64,000 nt of DNA, from assembly GCA_021234155.1 (NCBI GenBank), contig JAJEKV010000003.1:13562386-13626385 (forward strand), in the 5' to 3' direction. Source of the DNA: Isoetes taiwanensis. Its lineage: Eukaryota; Streptophyta; Lycopodiopsida; Isoetales; Isoetaceae. Shown piece by piece: positions 1 to 12,300 of the stretch (position 1 is its first letter; each line of letters opens with the position of its first letter). The notes beneath the pieces were generated by a model, which saw nothing but the letters and a program-made list of their open reading frames with translations, did not search any database and had not been told where the DNA came from. The position numbers and the translations under genes are program-made.

Positions 1-678
1 CTTGAATGCTATTCTGTTGTTTTGAAAATGTTATGCACTTAAAGTTCTATGTTTGAATTCTGAACTGTCACGTGAATGTGTGCTTTTGCTAAGCTTTTGA
101 TATTGAATTTGCATTTATTCCCCTTGAGCTCTCTTGTTTCACGAGTGTTCTTGCATTTGAACCATTTTCCCGGATTTAAAAAGCATGAATATAAGCTCAT
201 GTTGGTGATCTTACCCAACTTGAGTCTCGACCCAAATAAAAAGCATGCTCTGCAACTTTGATAAGGTAGCATTCTCAAAATAAGTAAAACACTCCAAAAC
301 CTTTTGTGATATATGGATCGAATCATTTAGAATGTGAAATTGAGAGCACGACCTACGGTGCAAAATTCATACCTAACAATCTGAGAAAGAAAACAAAAAA
401 TCATTAGAATGGACAAGCTGAAAAAACAATGCATGATTTCTAGCTGTTTGGATTAACAAACATAAAAAACGATGCAAAAGTGACCATCTGGCGGCCTAAT
501 TAGTATAGTTGATCTATGAGGTGAGGAGTTGAACATCTCTGGATGTTTATAAGGAACAAGAATACCATGGGAGTGTATAGCAATGACATAAAGGTCTAAG
601 TCTCGACCATGTAATCTAGCACATATCATAATGAAGATGGTATTTTTAACGCCCACTCTACCCCTTTCTCAAGCCCTT

Positions 679-1930
679 ATAAGATAAGATAAGATAATTG
701 ATAATGCGTCCACGGGGAGCCTAAGAGGCCATGGGACAAAAATTACATTTTACATCTCACGGTAAAATTGTCTTTTTTAGATACCCTCTCTTTTGTCTAT
801 GTTCTACAAAAAGTTCCTTCACATGTGTATTCACTCCATAAATGGTTGGTGACTGAAAAGAGGGTAGCAGTGAGCTCGAGTTCAAGTTTAAAAGATTTGA
901 GCCCTAAGATTTGCATTTTGGGCGTAGGAAGATCATGAGCTTCATCTTCTATTTCTTTACAAGTCACAAGTGCATAGTCTCTCTTCCCTTGGAATGCCAT
1001 GCCATCTTCCTTTCTCAATTAACAAGCGATGTGAGCTTATACGAATTCTTGCAACAACCGAACCATGCTTGGAACCTGCGGTTTCAAGGGACCTAAATGC
1101 AATTTTGTATTTTTTGTGTTCTCTAGCGGGATTGAAGTCTTTGATATAATATGTAACTTTCGTTTTGTTGCCTAGCATAACAAATCTTTGAAAAGCTTGC
1201 TGCCATAATTCTTTATGGTGGTCTACGCTGAGTGAATCTAAGTTTGCCAAGCCATGCATTTAACTCCTTGAACCGGCTTTTGTCTCCCTTATTTGCTCTC
1301 GGTGAATAGAGCTCTTAATTCTTTGAATGTACTAGGGTGCTCTCATCAGCTACCTTCTTGTCTGAGGAAATCGAGTCTGTGCATTGCCAAGATTTCTAAG
1401 GGTAGTAGCCACTTTCAAAAAGCATAATCTCATAAGGTGTGGGCGTTTAGCCAAAAGACATGTGCATGAATGCTTTTTATATGCTTTCTAGTTCTTGCCA
1501 TTTGGATTTAGCAAGGGAGGGCCCCCATATTTTGCATCGGCATTATCGGTGACGAGCATCATAGGATCATATGAAGGTATAGACTTGGATGTATTGAATG
1601 GATTCCACAGCGAGTCATAGGACCTTGTCATCTAGGACTTAAATGCTCCACAAGTCACGGGCTAAAGGGCAAATGTGGAGATTGGCTATCCCACATCAAT
1701 TAGTAAGATCTTTTGAAGGTGGTATTGCTTGAATTTGTTATTGAGAATTTCTCCAGCTAGTTGTTGAGTGTCATCTTTAACAAATACTCAAAGATCACTC
1801 ATGAAAAGAGAAACCTCATCATCTTGAACAAAAGAATACAAATTGAATGCCAAAACTTATCAAATGCACATTTGTACTTAGAAGATTAAAAATGCAAGGT
1901 TTGAGAATATTAAATGTTAGTGGGCTAAGC
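679..1930 (-). mobile_element. LINE-A, 3' half, copy 1
   Basis: A 5'-truncated non-LTR retrotransposon. On the - strand, 957-1259 and 797-1018 encode the C-terminal part of a LINE polyprotein, with a helical stretch ending in ARIRISSHRLLIEKGRW and then a Cys-rich segment containing RLCTCDL and EIEDEAH, typical of the region after the reverse transcriptase. The 3' end carries a GTCCCATGGCC...CGTGGACG module and finishes in a short (CTTAT)n tail at 680-697. The reverse transcriptase catalytic part is absent. The reading frame is broken in several places, some at CAG/CTG sites that differ from copy 2. Confidence 0.75.
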
Positions 1931-1941
1931 CTTTTTTTCAG

Positions 1942-2000
1942 AAAGAAAAGAAAGAAAGAATGATTTTTATCGTCCGCGAAACCAATGGCCTATGGGACTC
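1942..2000 (-). mobile_element. LINE-B 3' tip, copy 1
   Basis: On the - strand this reads GTCCCATAGGCC, then GCGGACGATAAAA, then a (TTCTT)n-like tail. This is the same 3'-terminal module as the longer LINE-B at 22455-24720. Unlike that copy, the sequence to the right (2010-2590) does not match the LINE coding region. It contains a weakly similar hairpin-like stretch near 2130-2170, so it may be a divergent 3' untranslated region. Confidence 0.6.
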
Positions 2001-2595
2001 GGACGATCAGCTATAGTTCAACAACTATATTCAACAAAGACTTCACCGACATGCATCCTCGCGATGCGGTAATGTGTTTTGTATATTTTGTACACGCAGG
2101 CCGCATAGTACCCTTATCAGCCGCCATTACGCTTTTCCCCCTCAAAACCTTCTGGCTAGGGATTTTAACCGGACAAAGAATAAGGGCGATCCCTATTATT
2201 ATAAATAAACCGAAGCTCACATGTCATCAAAACTGTGCCCTACAATACCAGAAGAACATGTCATCAAAGTCGAAGTTCAATCACTGATGAGTTCCATCAC
2301 TGTTGCTGAGCTTCTATTTTCTTTGCTGATTGCATTGAGCTACATGACAACCGGCACTGAGCTACAAGACAAACATAGCTACTAGAGGACAAATCTAGCT
2401 TGCTAGAAGACAAACCCAAGGCCTGACTTGGGCAATTGAGAGCCCCGAGGACTTTGGAGAAAGGAAGGTGCCCTGACTCGGTCAATGAAAACTCAGGTGC
2501 CTTGAAGATAATGGGAATGTTTTTTGGCAGCTAGGTTTGCCATGTGTGGCAAAAGTCAAGCCTGGATAATGGCCTAACGGGGATGCACCCTAACT

Positions 2596-2690
2596 CTGTT
2601 GCACTCTTTGTATTGGGTCCATAGATCACTGGTCTCCGTGGACGCTAAAAACCCTTCTATTCTATTCTATTATATTCTAATGACCTCCCA
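2596..2690 (+). mobile_element. isolated LINE-type 3' end (very short LINE or SINE)
   Basis: The sequence has TTTGTATTGGGTCC, then TGGTCTCCGTGGACG, then a (TTCTA)n tail, the same module as the end of the LINE at 63575-63635. No LINE coding sequence lies upstream. It is either an extreme 5' truncation or a SINE that borrows the LINE 3' end. No clear pol III A and B boxes were found in the 200 bases upstream. Confidence 0.55.
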
Positions 2691-5578
2691 AATACCCTTC
2701 ATCAATCATTCTCTACAACCTTTTTGGCGATTCTTCCAGTCTTGCTTGCACTTGCCTTTAGTTGCTGCCATCACCATACACAACAATCCATCTCACCTTC
2801 CATCTATCAGATTGAATCATCATGCACCCTTTATGAAGCCAGACAGCCATCCCTTTAGAATATCCGTGGTATATGAACTCCCAATAAATCTAGGTGTTCC
2901 ATATGCTCCAAAATCTAGAAAAAAAGGAGATAATAGGGTTCTCGAATGCTTCAGACTTTTCGGCTGTAAAGGAACGAAATCAGTCTGATCTTAAGTCATT
3001 CATCTAGTGTTGAGGAAAACTTAGCCAAGAAGATTGGATCCATCAAGAGAAAGAAGGGCCTGTGGCTATCCTTCTATCTGGTACGTCTTCCATCGTGCCT
3101 AGAAATAGAATGAAGTCTAGAATGACAAAATTTTTCGTGCCGATTTAAAGCATAAGCCGATTCAATTTCGGTTCTTAGGTATAGAGATGGCGAGCTAAGA
3201 TACGGTTTACAAGTATTATGGCAACGAGTTGCAGAACTCTTACTTCTAGATGTCTTAGATTCCGGCGAATATGAATCCCGTTCTCTTGTATATATTTTTA
3301 GAAGAGAATTCCAGCACAATTCGTAACATATATTTTTAGAAGAGGAACCAGCACAATCTCGTACATAGAGGAAAGCATTAATGGTTCCTTTTTCCCTTAA
3401 TGTTTTGATATAATCGGCTTGCTCAAAAAGGATGAACAATTAGGAATACTCAAGCGAGCATTTCTTGTGTTGTATTTAGGTACACCAGATATCAGTAAAG
3501 CTGGATTTTGCGGGAGATGACTAATCCTGCTAAGATCATTGACTCTGAAGGTATGTAATTGTAGCTCATAAGTGATCCTCTTGCTTGGCAAGTTATACCT
3601 TGAAACAAACTTGTATAGAATCTGGAAAATATAGGCTTTGGACTAGGAGAGAAGCCCATGACCTTAACTTCAAGCAACTTTGCCACAATATGCCTGATGG
3701 AACATTCTCAGATGGAGAGCTAGTCAAGTTTTTCATCAAGGTCTCCAATTGGAAAAGTTCATGCCTGTAGTTCATGACCACTAGCAGTGTTGTAGTATTA
3801 TCATGAGGTTTTGATCCATGAGATCAGTTTTGTGTTTAATACCTATTTGACTAATTTGCCTGCAGACTAAATTTGTTCCATTGTTATGGTTTAATGTATG
3901 GGAAGGATATTTTGATAGGAACTATCGTTAACCTTTGAAATGATGGTCATGCTTTGGCTTCCTTTGAATTATGAGCGAATGACCTGACATGAAACATATC
4001 TTGAAACATTGACACACATTCTTTTTCTCATGATTATTATCAGGTTTATGTCTTTTTTTAAATCTTCAATAATGTATATGGTTTCTTACTGTTATCTAAA
4101 TTCATCAGGTTACCTCGATTTTGGTACATATTATAGATAAAAAGTTGCATACATCTTGATCGTCTTATGCATGCTAAGAAAAATAAAGTGTTAAGAATCT
4201 GAGCACACCATCTTCCTGTCCGACTAGCCATGACTTAAGCAATAACTCCAGTTTCCATGCCTTCACATCTACCTCTAATTCTTGCCTCTGTAATCTCCAC
4301 TTCTCCTCCAAGCCGCCACATTGTTCCTTCATCCACAATTATGTAGAGAACTTTCTTGTTAGGCAACCTATGAGTTATGAGCATAATTTTGCTTGGCCTC
4401 TAAAAGTTGGTCAATCACAATTTTGAGATTATGAAGAGGTTTAGGAATTTTCATGTTGAGATTGTCAATGAAGGAGGACTGTAATTTGGTAAAGTTCGAG
4501 CAAGGAACCCTGGGCTTGGGAGCAGATATCTGCATTGTAGGAACTGAAGTGTTTAAACGTGGATGGGTTTTGCAGGCGATTGTCTTTGTGACACAGCTCA
4601 GGATACGTTTGAAAATATTGTACTATCGATCTCTCTAGTTGATGGCCGTAAAAGAAGGCATAGTTGTTGGTCGTCACCGACATCTCAAAAACTTATCATT
4701 AGAGCAGCTATCGGTCATGCCGAGGTGTATTTCAGAGTTGCTTTGGAGGTCCGTGTGCATCACCTACTTTAATGATAGCTTCAAGTGATCTTTTGCCTAC
4801 TTACCTACTATAGAGTGCCCTTATTGCCCATCTACTGTTTGCTATGGAATATCTCTATGGTCTATTGCATTTTTACTGCTATGGATATTCGTATTACCTA
4901 ACCTACCATTTATTCTATGATATTTTTTTTTTTTCCTAATTATATGGCTTTTTGATATGCTTTCACCTTTTGGTAATGACATGCTGATTTCCTTGGATGG
5001 GTTCGATTCCCCATCATGCATATATTTAAATGCTGGATGATTTTGGGTGGCTTTGATTCCTATTATATATTATTTTCCTAGTGAATTTTGTATTTTGTAT
5101 AATGTACGAGTGCAACTCATTGCAACAATTTCCCTGATCCTTCAGTATTGGGTATGGGTTTTGGGATGTAAAGACTCTCCCATAAGGTATAAGATATTAT
5201 TAATTTGATTATGTGTGTCAGAAGACCCAGTTCGCTGTATTTTTTCAGATTTATAGAATTGAGGCCTCAAGGTCTTGGCGAAAAACTAAATTATGAAGTG
5301 GCCGAAGACCAAATTGCATTGTGGACAATTTTTTTTATGAAGCAAAAATGATTTGACATAGAGCCCTCACAAGCTAAAATGCAAAAATCAAAACCTTCAT
5401 TTGCCTCTAAAGAAGACTGCGGTTGTTTTGTGTAAGAAACAGGTCCTTGAAGCATGTTTGAACCCAAGGGTTGGCGTGCTGACACAAATTTGTTCTAAGG
5501 TAGTATTGAACTTTCATCCACTAGATTTCTCAGCATTACACATCAACTAATTTTTTATGTTTCTTGATGTTTCTGTAG
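2691..5578. other. no gene recognised; 5' region of the EDR2-like gene
   Basis: AT-rich sequence with only short open frames that resemble nothing I know. It probably holds the promoter, 5' untranslated exon and first intron of the gene downstream, but no TATA box or start codon can be assigned with confidence. A small tandem duplication lies at 3290-3364. Confidence 0.5.
3290..3364. repeat. 37-bp tandem duplication
   Basis: Two adjacent copies of a unit starting TATATTTTTAGAAGAG and containing CCAGCACAAT differ at a few bases. No function is suggested. Confidence 0.8.
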
Positions 5579-6375
5579 GAAAGCAAATGATGGAGAACGA
5601 GCAAGCAACATATATGGATGGATCTATCATCTTGGAATAAACTCTAAAGGCCCAATGAATATTGTCATCTTGCGATATCTTGTTGTCAGAGGAAAAATTC
5701 TGTGAAAATGTACATGTATGATCCAGATACAAAACATGGAGAGGTGTATATATCTTCGATTTCTATTGATGTTTCATATATAGATAAATGGAAATAAAGA
5801 AATGCAAGCTTTGTTGAGAAAAAATAAAGTTAAACATTTCCATAACACAACTTTTTTAATCCATGTTGCAAATAATCTTGCTCTTGGGGGTATTTTTTAT
5901 CCAGAAACCCATGCGGAAGGGGTGCAGTTGGGCCTCATTTAATTGTTGCAGAAATAGGAAGGCAAATGTTCCGACACAAGGTACACTTTGATCAATGGCC
6001 TCTAGTTGAAAGCATGACACTACTTTGTCATTATTCTCAATTTGTACAACTATTGTACAATCTCAAAGAACGATCTCATCCCCTTTCTATTGTCTGTTCT
6101 GTAATGCATATTGCTGTAGTCATCTCTCATAAAGCGCTCCTTTTTTTCTCACATCAGGTTCTCTATTTTTGAAGCTATGTGGCCATGCCATTGACAATAA
6201 ACAAAGTGCAAGCAAGTAAAGTTATTTCCTTCCTTAGTGCCACTTTTTATTGAACAAACTGTTCATCATAGTCTCATTTTTACTTTTGTATTTTCTTTTG
6301 CCACATTACAGTTCGCATGTTTAAGTGCTGCAAGAACTGGAAAAGAGTGGTTATGCCTTCGGCGCCAAGGATGAG
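5579..6375 (+). CDS. EDR2-like gene, PH-domain exons
   Basis: Four exons encode a pleckstrin-homology domain. The first contains YGWIYHLGINSKGP and RYLVVRGK, matching the first strands of the family PH domain, followed in another frame by KMYMYDPDTKHGE. The second encodes NPCGRGAVGPHLIVAEIGRQ, the third holds VLYF and, in another frame, GHAIDNNKQ, and the fourth FACLSAARTGKEW, the C-terminal helix. At least one base appears inserted or lost near the CTG at 5697-5702, another at the exon 1-2 junction, one in the exon at 6158 and one near 6355. The residues KANDGERASN ahead of the domain suggest that an earlier exon or the N-terminus lies just upstream. The introns are short. Confidence 0.75.
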
Positions 6376-9300
6376 GTTAGTCAGTTTGCCTCATTTTTAT
6401 TTTAACTGTGCTGTTGGTTTCCCCCAGGCAGTTCAAGTGCATGTGCCTCTAGAAAGACAAAATAAAACCAGGTTAAATGGTGAAAACAATATAGACCAGG
6501 GTTAAATAGTTTTTTTTTGACCTGTGGAAGGCAATCTATCTGCACACGGGTTAGGGCGCCTGGTATGCTGGTTGGAGTAGGGGACGTTCCAGTGATGCAA
6601 TCAAAATCATGCATGTAACATATCCATAATTCACCTTTTTGTTCCAGATTTACAAACCTCTCCTAGCAATATCCTTCACCAATGTACCCCTAAACAGGCA
6701 TTTACTAGGCTTGCTGAAGTTGTCATGCTTCTACAAACAGGTCTAGTTTTATCTCTGCAATCTAGCTAATACTAAATGTAAGATAAGCTATATCATGGCA
6801 TTCCTACAATTTCAAGTAAAACTTCAACCAGTGGAGCCATAGTTCCGGGCACAAAGTTGATGTGGCAGGAAAGTTCAATTACAGATGGCTTGGGTATCTC
6901 TTTGGTTTACCTCTTTCACATTCTCTAGTTGATTCTGATTTTGTTACGTTGTATCAGAAATATTGGGGGTGCAGAGTGGAGAAGATCTTCACTGATCCTT
7001 AAGCTTGGTTAGATGAGGATAAAGACCTCCAAACAAGCCCTGAGAGTCAATTAAATTGGAATGATGAAGATTCAAGGAAACCTTGAATTGAGTCCCTCAA
7101 AAAGTCTGACTCTTCTGGAATTCACAATGTAGAATTGGAGAAACAAATTTTTTACATTTATTTATTTATTTTTTTTAATGTTTCAGATGTGATTAGCATA
7201 TAAACGTTTGTTGACCTGCTCGTTTGTACTTAATATCTGTAACTATTATGCTTTATTAGAAGACAGTCTGAAACGTGTAATAGGAGTATTTTTCCTTCAG
7301 TTGTGGCTTGGTGCCTTTCTTATGACTTGGCACTCCCAGCATGTTTGGCCTTCGTGGTTGGAGCACTGATAGATTACAAAAGTGGATAAGAGGGTCTTCC
7401 TTCCTAGTTATTTAGTTGTGGTTGGCATTGCTTTATGCTCCTTATGAGTACCTTGTCCGAATTTCCACACTTATAGAGTAGTTATGTAGAGTACTGAGAT
7501 AAGGCGTCTTTCCATGTTAACGTGTAGGCGAAGGCGACATAATAAAAGGTCTAGTTAGTATGCCAGCAATGAGTAAGACCATTCTACATGAAAATGATAG
7601 TGGAAAAGTACAGAAATTTCAGTTCTCTTCTGACTGTTTAACTGCGGTTACAATTTTGCAGAAAAAGACCAGCAAATTCCCAGTCTCGTTCAGGGAGCAT
7701 AGTTACCATTGGGAAAGGTACTTAAAATGCGATCCCCACGTATGTAGAACTTTTATTTAGTTTATTTAGTTAATACGCCAAGAGGATACATTCCCTATTA
7801 GAACTTTTTTTTTCTTGGCCATAATTCACATGAAGGGAAGCTCAGACATGAGCATGTTTAAACTCTCTCTAAATTCTAGCATTCTAGCTATTTTTGGGCA
7901 GGTTGCAACTGGTCCATTCTAACCTCTACACATATTGCAGGCCCAGAGTCATTGCCGACAATCAACAGTATTTGCACAAGATGACGATTATCCTGATGGT
8001 GATGCAGTCGAGCAAGCTGATTGGAGATGTTTTGCCGTGATAAATGGTATAAACATTTTGCTAATTATTCAAATATATTCAGACCATGGAAGGGTCCCAT
8101 AGGTGGGACATTGAACTAGGACATGCATTAAGTTATTGGATTTGAAGAGAATACTTTTTATGTACTGAAGGATTGGAAGGAGGACATAAGGCAGGATGTA
8201 GCTTGAGATCAGATCCAATTAGTCCCAAGTATAGTTCCATCTTTACTATCTTCTATCTTATATTGGCAGTCTTGTCACTGACCAAGTTCCAAGTATTGTT
8301 AGGTCTTTAGTATCTTCCACTTTAAGTTTTACAGATTAATGTATCCATATTATATTGCATGAACGATGCTAATAGTATATCTAGCAACATTGCATATGAT
8401 GCAATTTCTTAAAAAGGAAGATCTGGAATTCTTCTTATATTTAAATTCTGGCTTCTATGACTATGTTCTAACCGCTCAGAAAACATTCTATCAAGATCGG
8501 AAAATCTAGCTCAAACATTCCACTAAGGTCCCATTTTTCGTTTTCTTGGATGTGGTGGGGGGGGGGAGGTTAGAGCCAGTGATGCTTTACAAACCCATGG
8601 CATGTTCTGCTTCATCATAAGTCATGTTAGCAAATAATCATAGGCTTAGAGGAGCTTACCATGTGGCACCAGTTATCTATGATCAGACTCATACTCCTGG
8701 GAACCATGCCCTGCCATTGGCTCTTGGCAAAGAAATGCAGAAGTACACATGGCAAAGCAAGTGTGGAACTATTCAACTATGCATTGGAATATGGCACTTG
8801 TTCTTTCGTATTTTACAACCCATACTTTACAACGGAATCTAGACTAATGAAATGCAGTACACGTTAACAAATAAGTCTAGATTCTGTTGTGAGAATATGG
8901 GTTTTGACTAGTGGGGGAAAGTCATGAGCAGCATGTATTGGTGTGACAAAATAAGTTCTTCCAGCTGGAGTTGACAGCATTAGAATTGTGGTCAGTAAAA
9001 TAAACATTAGATCTATTGCTGCTACACTTTATATGTAACTTCAATAAATATTATCCTTTGTTCTGTGAAATTTTTAATGCCTTCCGCTAAAAAATTGGCA
9101 GGTTTGCTCATACTTGAGGATGTAGCTGCATCAAAGGTTGTAATTTCTCACTACTCTCCATTACCATTCCATATCTCCCAGTTTGTCTGTCTCTGGTATT
9201 CGGCAAAAACCATACTGCATCAAAATGGGTCTCAGGTATTTGGGGTTGGATGATGGAGAGAGAAATTGCAATAAGCTGAAGAAAAAGAGGGGGGGTAAAA

Positions 9301-12300
9301 GAAGGAAATATTAGCAAGATAACATGCGTATGATTTGTCAGCTTCTATCGATGTGGTATTCTCAAGGAAATGGAAATAGCCATAAGGGCATTAATTTGCA
9401 TGGTCATAAATTTGACATCTGCATTCTTGACCGACTTGAATTGGTTCCAATACTTCTGGAAACATAGGATCCTCCACTGTGAGAAATATCTGGGTATGAC
9501 GTGCACAGTAAATATCACATGTAACTCTGATCTCTAGTTTGTCTTATCAAAATATGTATTTTGGTTCATTTAGTTTACCATGTTTCTGTAGTTCATAATG
9601 GCTGAATCCAGATTTGTATATGCAGGCTAAGAAGGGGACAATTATGAAGTCAGTTGGGGTGGTGGATGCATCACCAGATGCAGTATTTGAAACCATAATG
9701 AGTCTAGACAGTTCAGAAAGATACAAGTAATTGCTGCATCTTACTCTTCGCCTTCCAAAAGTGTGCATAATTGGAGTTTTAAACTTCTCCTTTCTGTTGA
9801 GTAGTTCTGAAGATGGCTGCTCTGCTGACATTTTGACATACATGGGTGGTTCTTATATATGCATTCTTGTTAACATGACACATGGGTAGTGTTAGATATT
9901 TCCGTTAGGTTTTGTATAAGAAGTAATCACATAAGCGACCTCTCCAGTATAGCCTATATGAGCTGCATTTATTATTCTACTTTTATGTGGCATCTTGTTA
10001 ACACAAAAACTATACATTTTCTTTTAAAAGCAACCCCCCCAGTCCGTTTTACTTACGCATTTCATTCATCCAGGTGGGATGTTTTAACTGGTAACCTGGA
10101 GCTTGTGGAGCATATTGATGGGCACGCAGATGTTGTATATGGAACGTTTGACTCTGCATATGTTAAAAGGTCTCGTCTACTATTGTTTAACAAAAGGAGG
10201 GAACTAAGAGGCAAAAAGAGGATTTGAGATAAATTGGTATTAGAGGTTGAAATATTACTTCAACTCACTATTCATTCTTGATGTGACTATAGTCAGCACT
10301 TTACCATTGCATTTTTCCTATCAATACAAATGTATTGTGGTGCTTTGCATCTCATTCCTATGATTCCCAATTCCAGTTATAATATCAGATCCTTCTCATA
10401 GGAGAATGGATGTCCGCTCGTCATGTTCATGATTTCATACCTTTTGCTGTGTGAATAATCTTCCAGAAATCTAGGATTTGAAGCAGATTTGCATCAGCTC
10501 TTTATTGATCCAATTCTTGGTGAGTTTGGTCGAGTATTTGGGAAGATTTTCATCAATCTGTGCAGATAGATATCAACCGAAAAATTGCAGGAGCTTTTGT
10601 GACAATTCTGAAGTATATCTTTGTTCTTTGTTGATCTGCTTATTATCTTGATCAGTAGGTCGGTTTTAATCATTGGACCAGTGTTAGCAACTTCGTTTAC
10701 AGATTCAAGAGTGTCTTGGATAGTGCTTGATCATTTGTTGTAAAATTTCAGGGGAAAAATACAGTCAAGCAAGTATGGGAGTGATAGATCCATGGAAATT
10801 ATCCAGTCCAAGGCAATAGTGCATGAGTCCTAAATTTGTCACTTCAAAATTAGTGTTAAGAAGAGTCTTTTGTTGAAAGTATTAGGTCTGCAGCATATCC
10901 TGTTATTCTCACATCCACATAAAGGATAAGGGTGGAAACCAAACAATCTTAGAACTTATAGTATAAGTTGGGATCTGTTCGGGACCTTCAGTAAGAGTCT
11001 TCTGTTGAAAGTATTAGGTCTGCAGCATCTCCTGTCGTTATTCTCTCATCCACATAAAGGAGAAGGATGGAAACCAAACAATCTTGGAACTTATTGTATA
11101 AGTTGGGATCTGTTCGGGACCTTCGGTTGTGCATGTCAGTAATAAGGGTATTGACCTTCATATTCCAGCCATGTAGACTTTTAAGTTGGTTTACAAACAT
11201 AAGTAGGATGATTTTGATCTACAAATCCAGGAGGCTGCTGCATGTATAACTCCATCAAGAAATGGTGAGTTGAAATCTGTTCATCCTTTCTGGGCTGCTA
11301 ACACTATAATGGCTCTCATAGTATCCAATCTCACCAAAGGTGCTCCTTCATCGTAATGAAACCCTTCTTCTTGTGTGTACTAATCTATCTTTGGGTTTTG
11401 AAGTTGTGCCATCTGAATGATACTTTATTTGAAAAATTCATTTTGCTCCAATCACATTGTGAGCGGCTGGTTTTGGAACAAGTTCCCAAGTTCCTTGCTT
11501 AGAAAGTATGGACAACTCTTTAGTCATAGCCGTATTCCGTGATCATGCTTTGCTGCTTAGAAGTAAGTTGCAGGATCAGTTTCCCAACAGAACCGTGGCC
11601 ATCAATGCATAATTGCAATTTGAACTCTCTTTTGTATGGTTGGCTCGGCTTGAGTGCCTTCGTTGTAATCTACAGGAAATGATGAGGCCAGCCTTGTAAA
11701 TCTTCTTCGGGCTCAGGAACAAACAAAGATGCTATATTAGGTGGTAAATGATCTAAAATGTCTTCAGGATATGCTGGAGAGGAAACAGGTTTAATATAGT
11801 CACTTAGTTAAAAATCATGAAAAGGATTGACTACGAACGGTCTGGTACAACTGAAGAATCTGAATTCAATGGAATCAGTACTGTCTTTGAAGAACACAAA
11901 AAAGAACCAGATGTCAGTGCCTAAATGAAACCTGAAATAATGATAGTTGCAAATAACGTCTTCAATCTGTCTGATCTAGTTGATACAAATCTGATGGCAT
12001 CTTCCACAAAACCATGTTTCTCGAAGCACAGAAACAGAATCATAACATCTCCTATGCTTCCATGTTGGTTGTATACTCTATAAAAAAACTTTAAGAGATC
12101 TCTCAGACAACTTACCATTCTTTTGTAGTATTTTACGAGGATAAATAGCATATCTGAAACAACCAAACACTTTAAAGTGCGTGACACATCAGGCTTGTAA
12201 CTATTCAAAAGCCTCAACAGGAGTTTTGAGTAGTAATGACTTGGTTCGTGGTCTGTTGAAACATACGCTGCAGTGACAGCTGCATTGGCCCAAAAAACAG

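Larger units (their letters stand above)
1..2010. repeat. left copy of a 2-kb composite direct repeat
   Basis: This stretch is nearly the same as 20505-22518, in the same orientation, starting at the very first base of the window, so the true left end may lie outside. It contains the 3' half of a LINE on the - strand and the 3' tip of a second LINE. Similarity to the other copy stops near 2005, about 60 bases into the second LINE. Many of the differences between the copies are small scrambles at CAG or CTG sites. Confidence 0.9.

Noticed and set aside
2599-2988. 129-codon open frame on the + strand
   Set aside because: It runs through a LINE 3' module and its simple-repeat tail, so it is not a likely protein.
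3074-3439. 121-codon open frame on the - strand
   Set aside because: No family resemblance, low-complexity Ser/Arg content, and it overlaps a small tandem duplication in the 5' region of the host gene.
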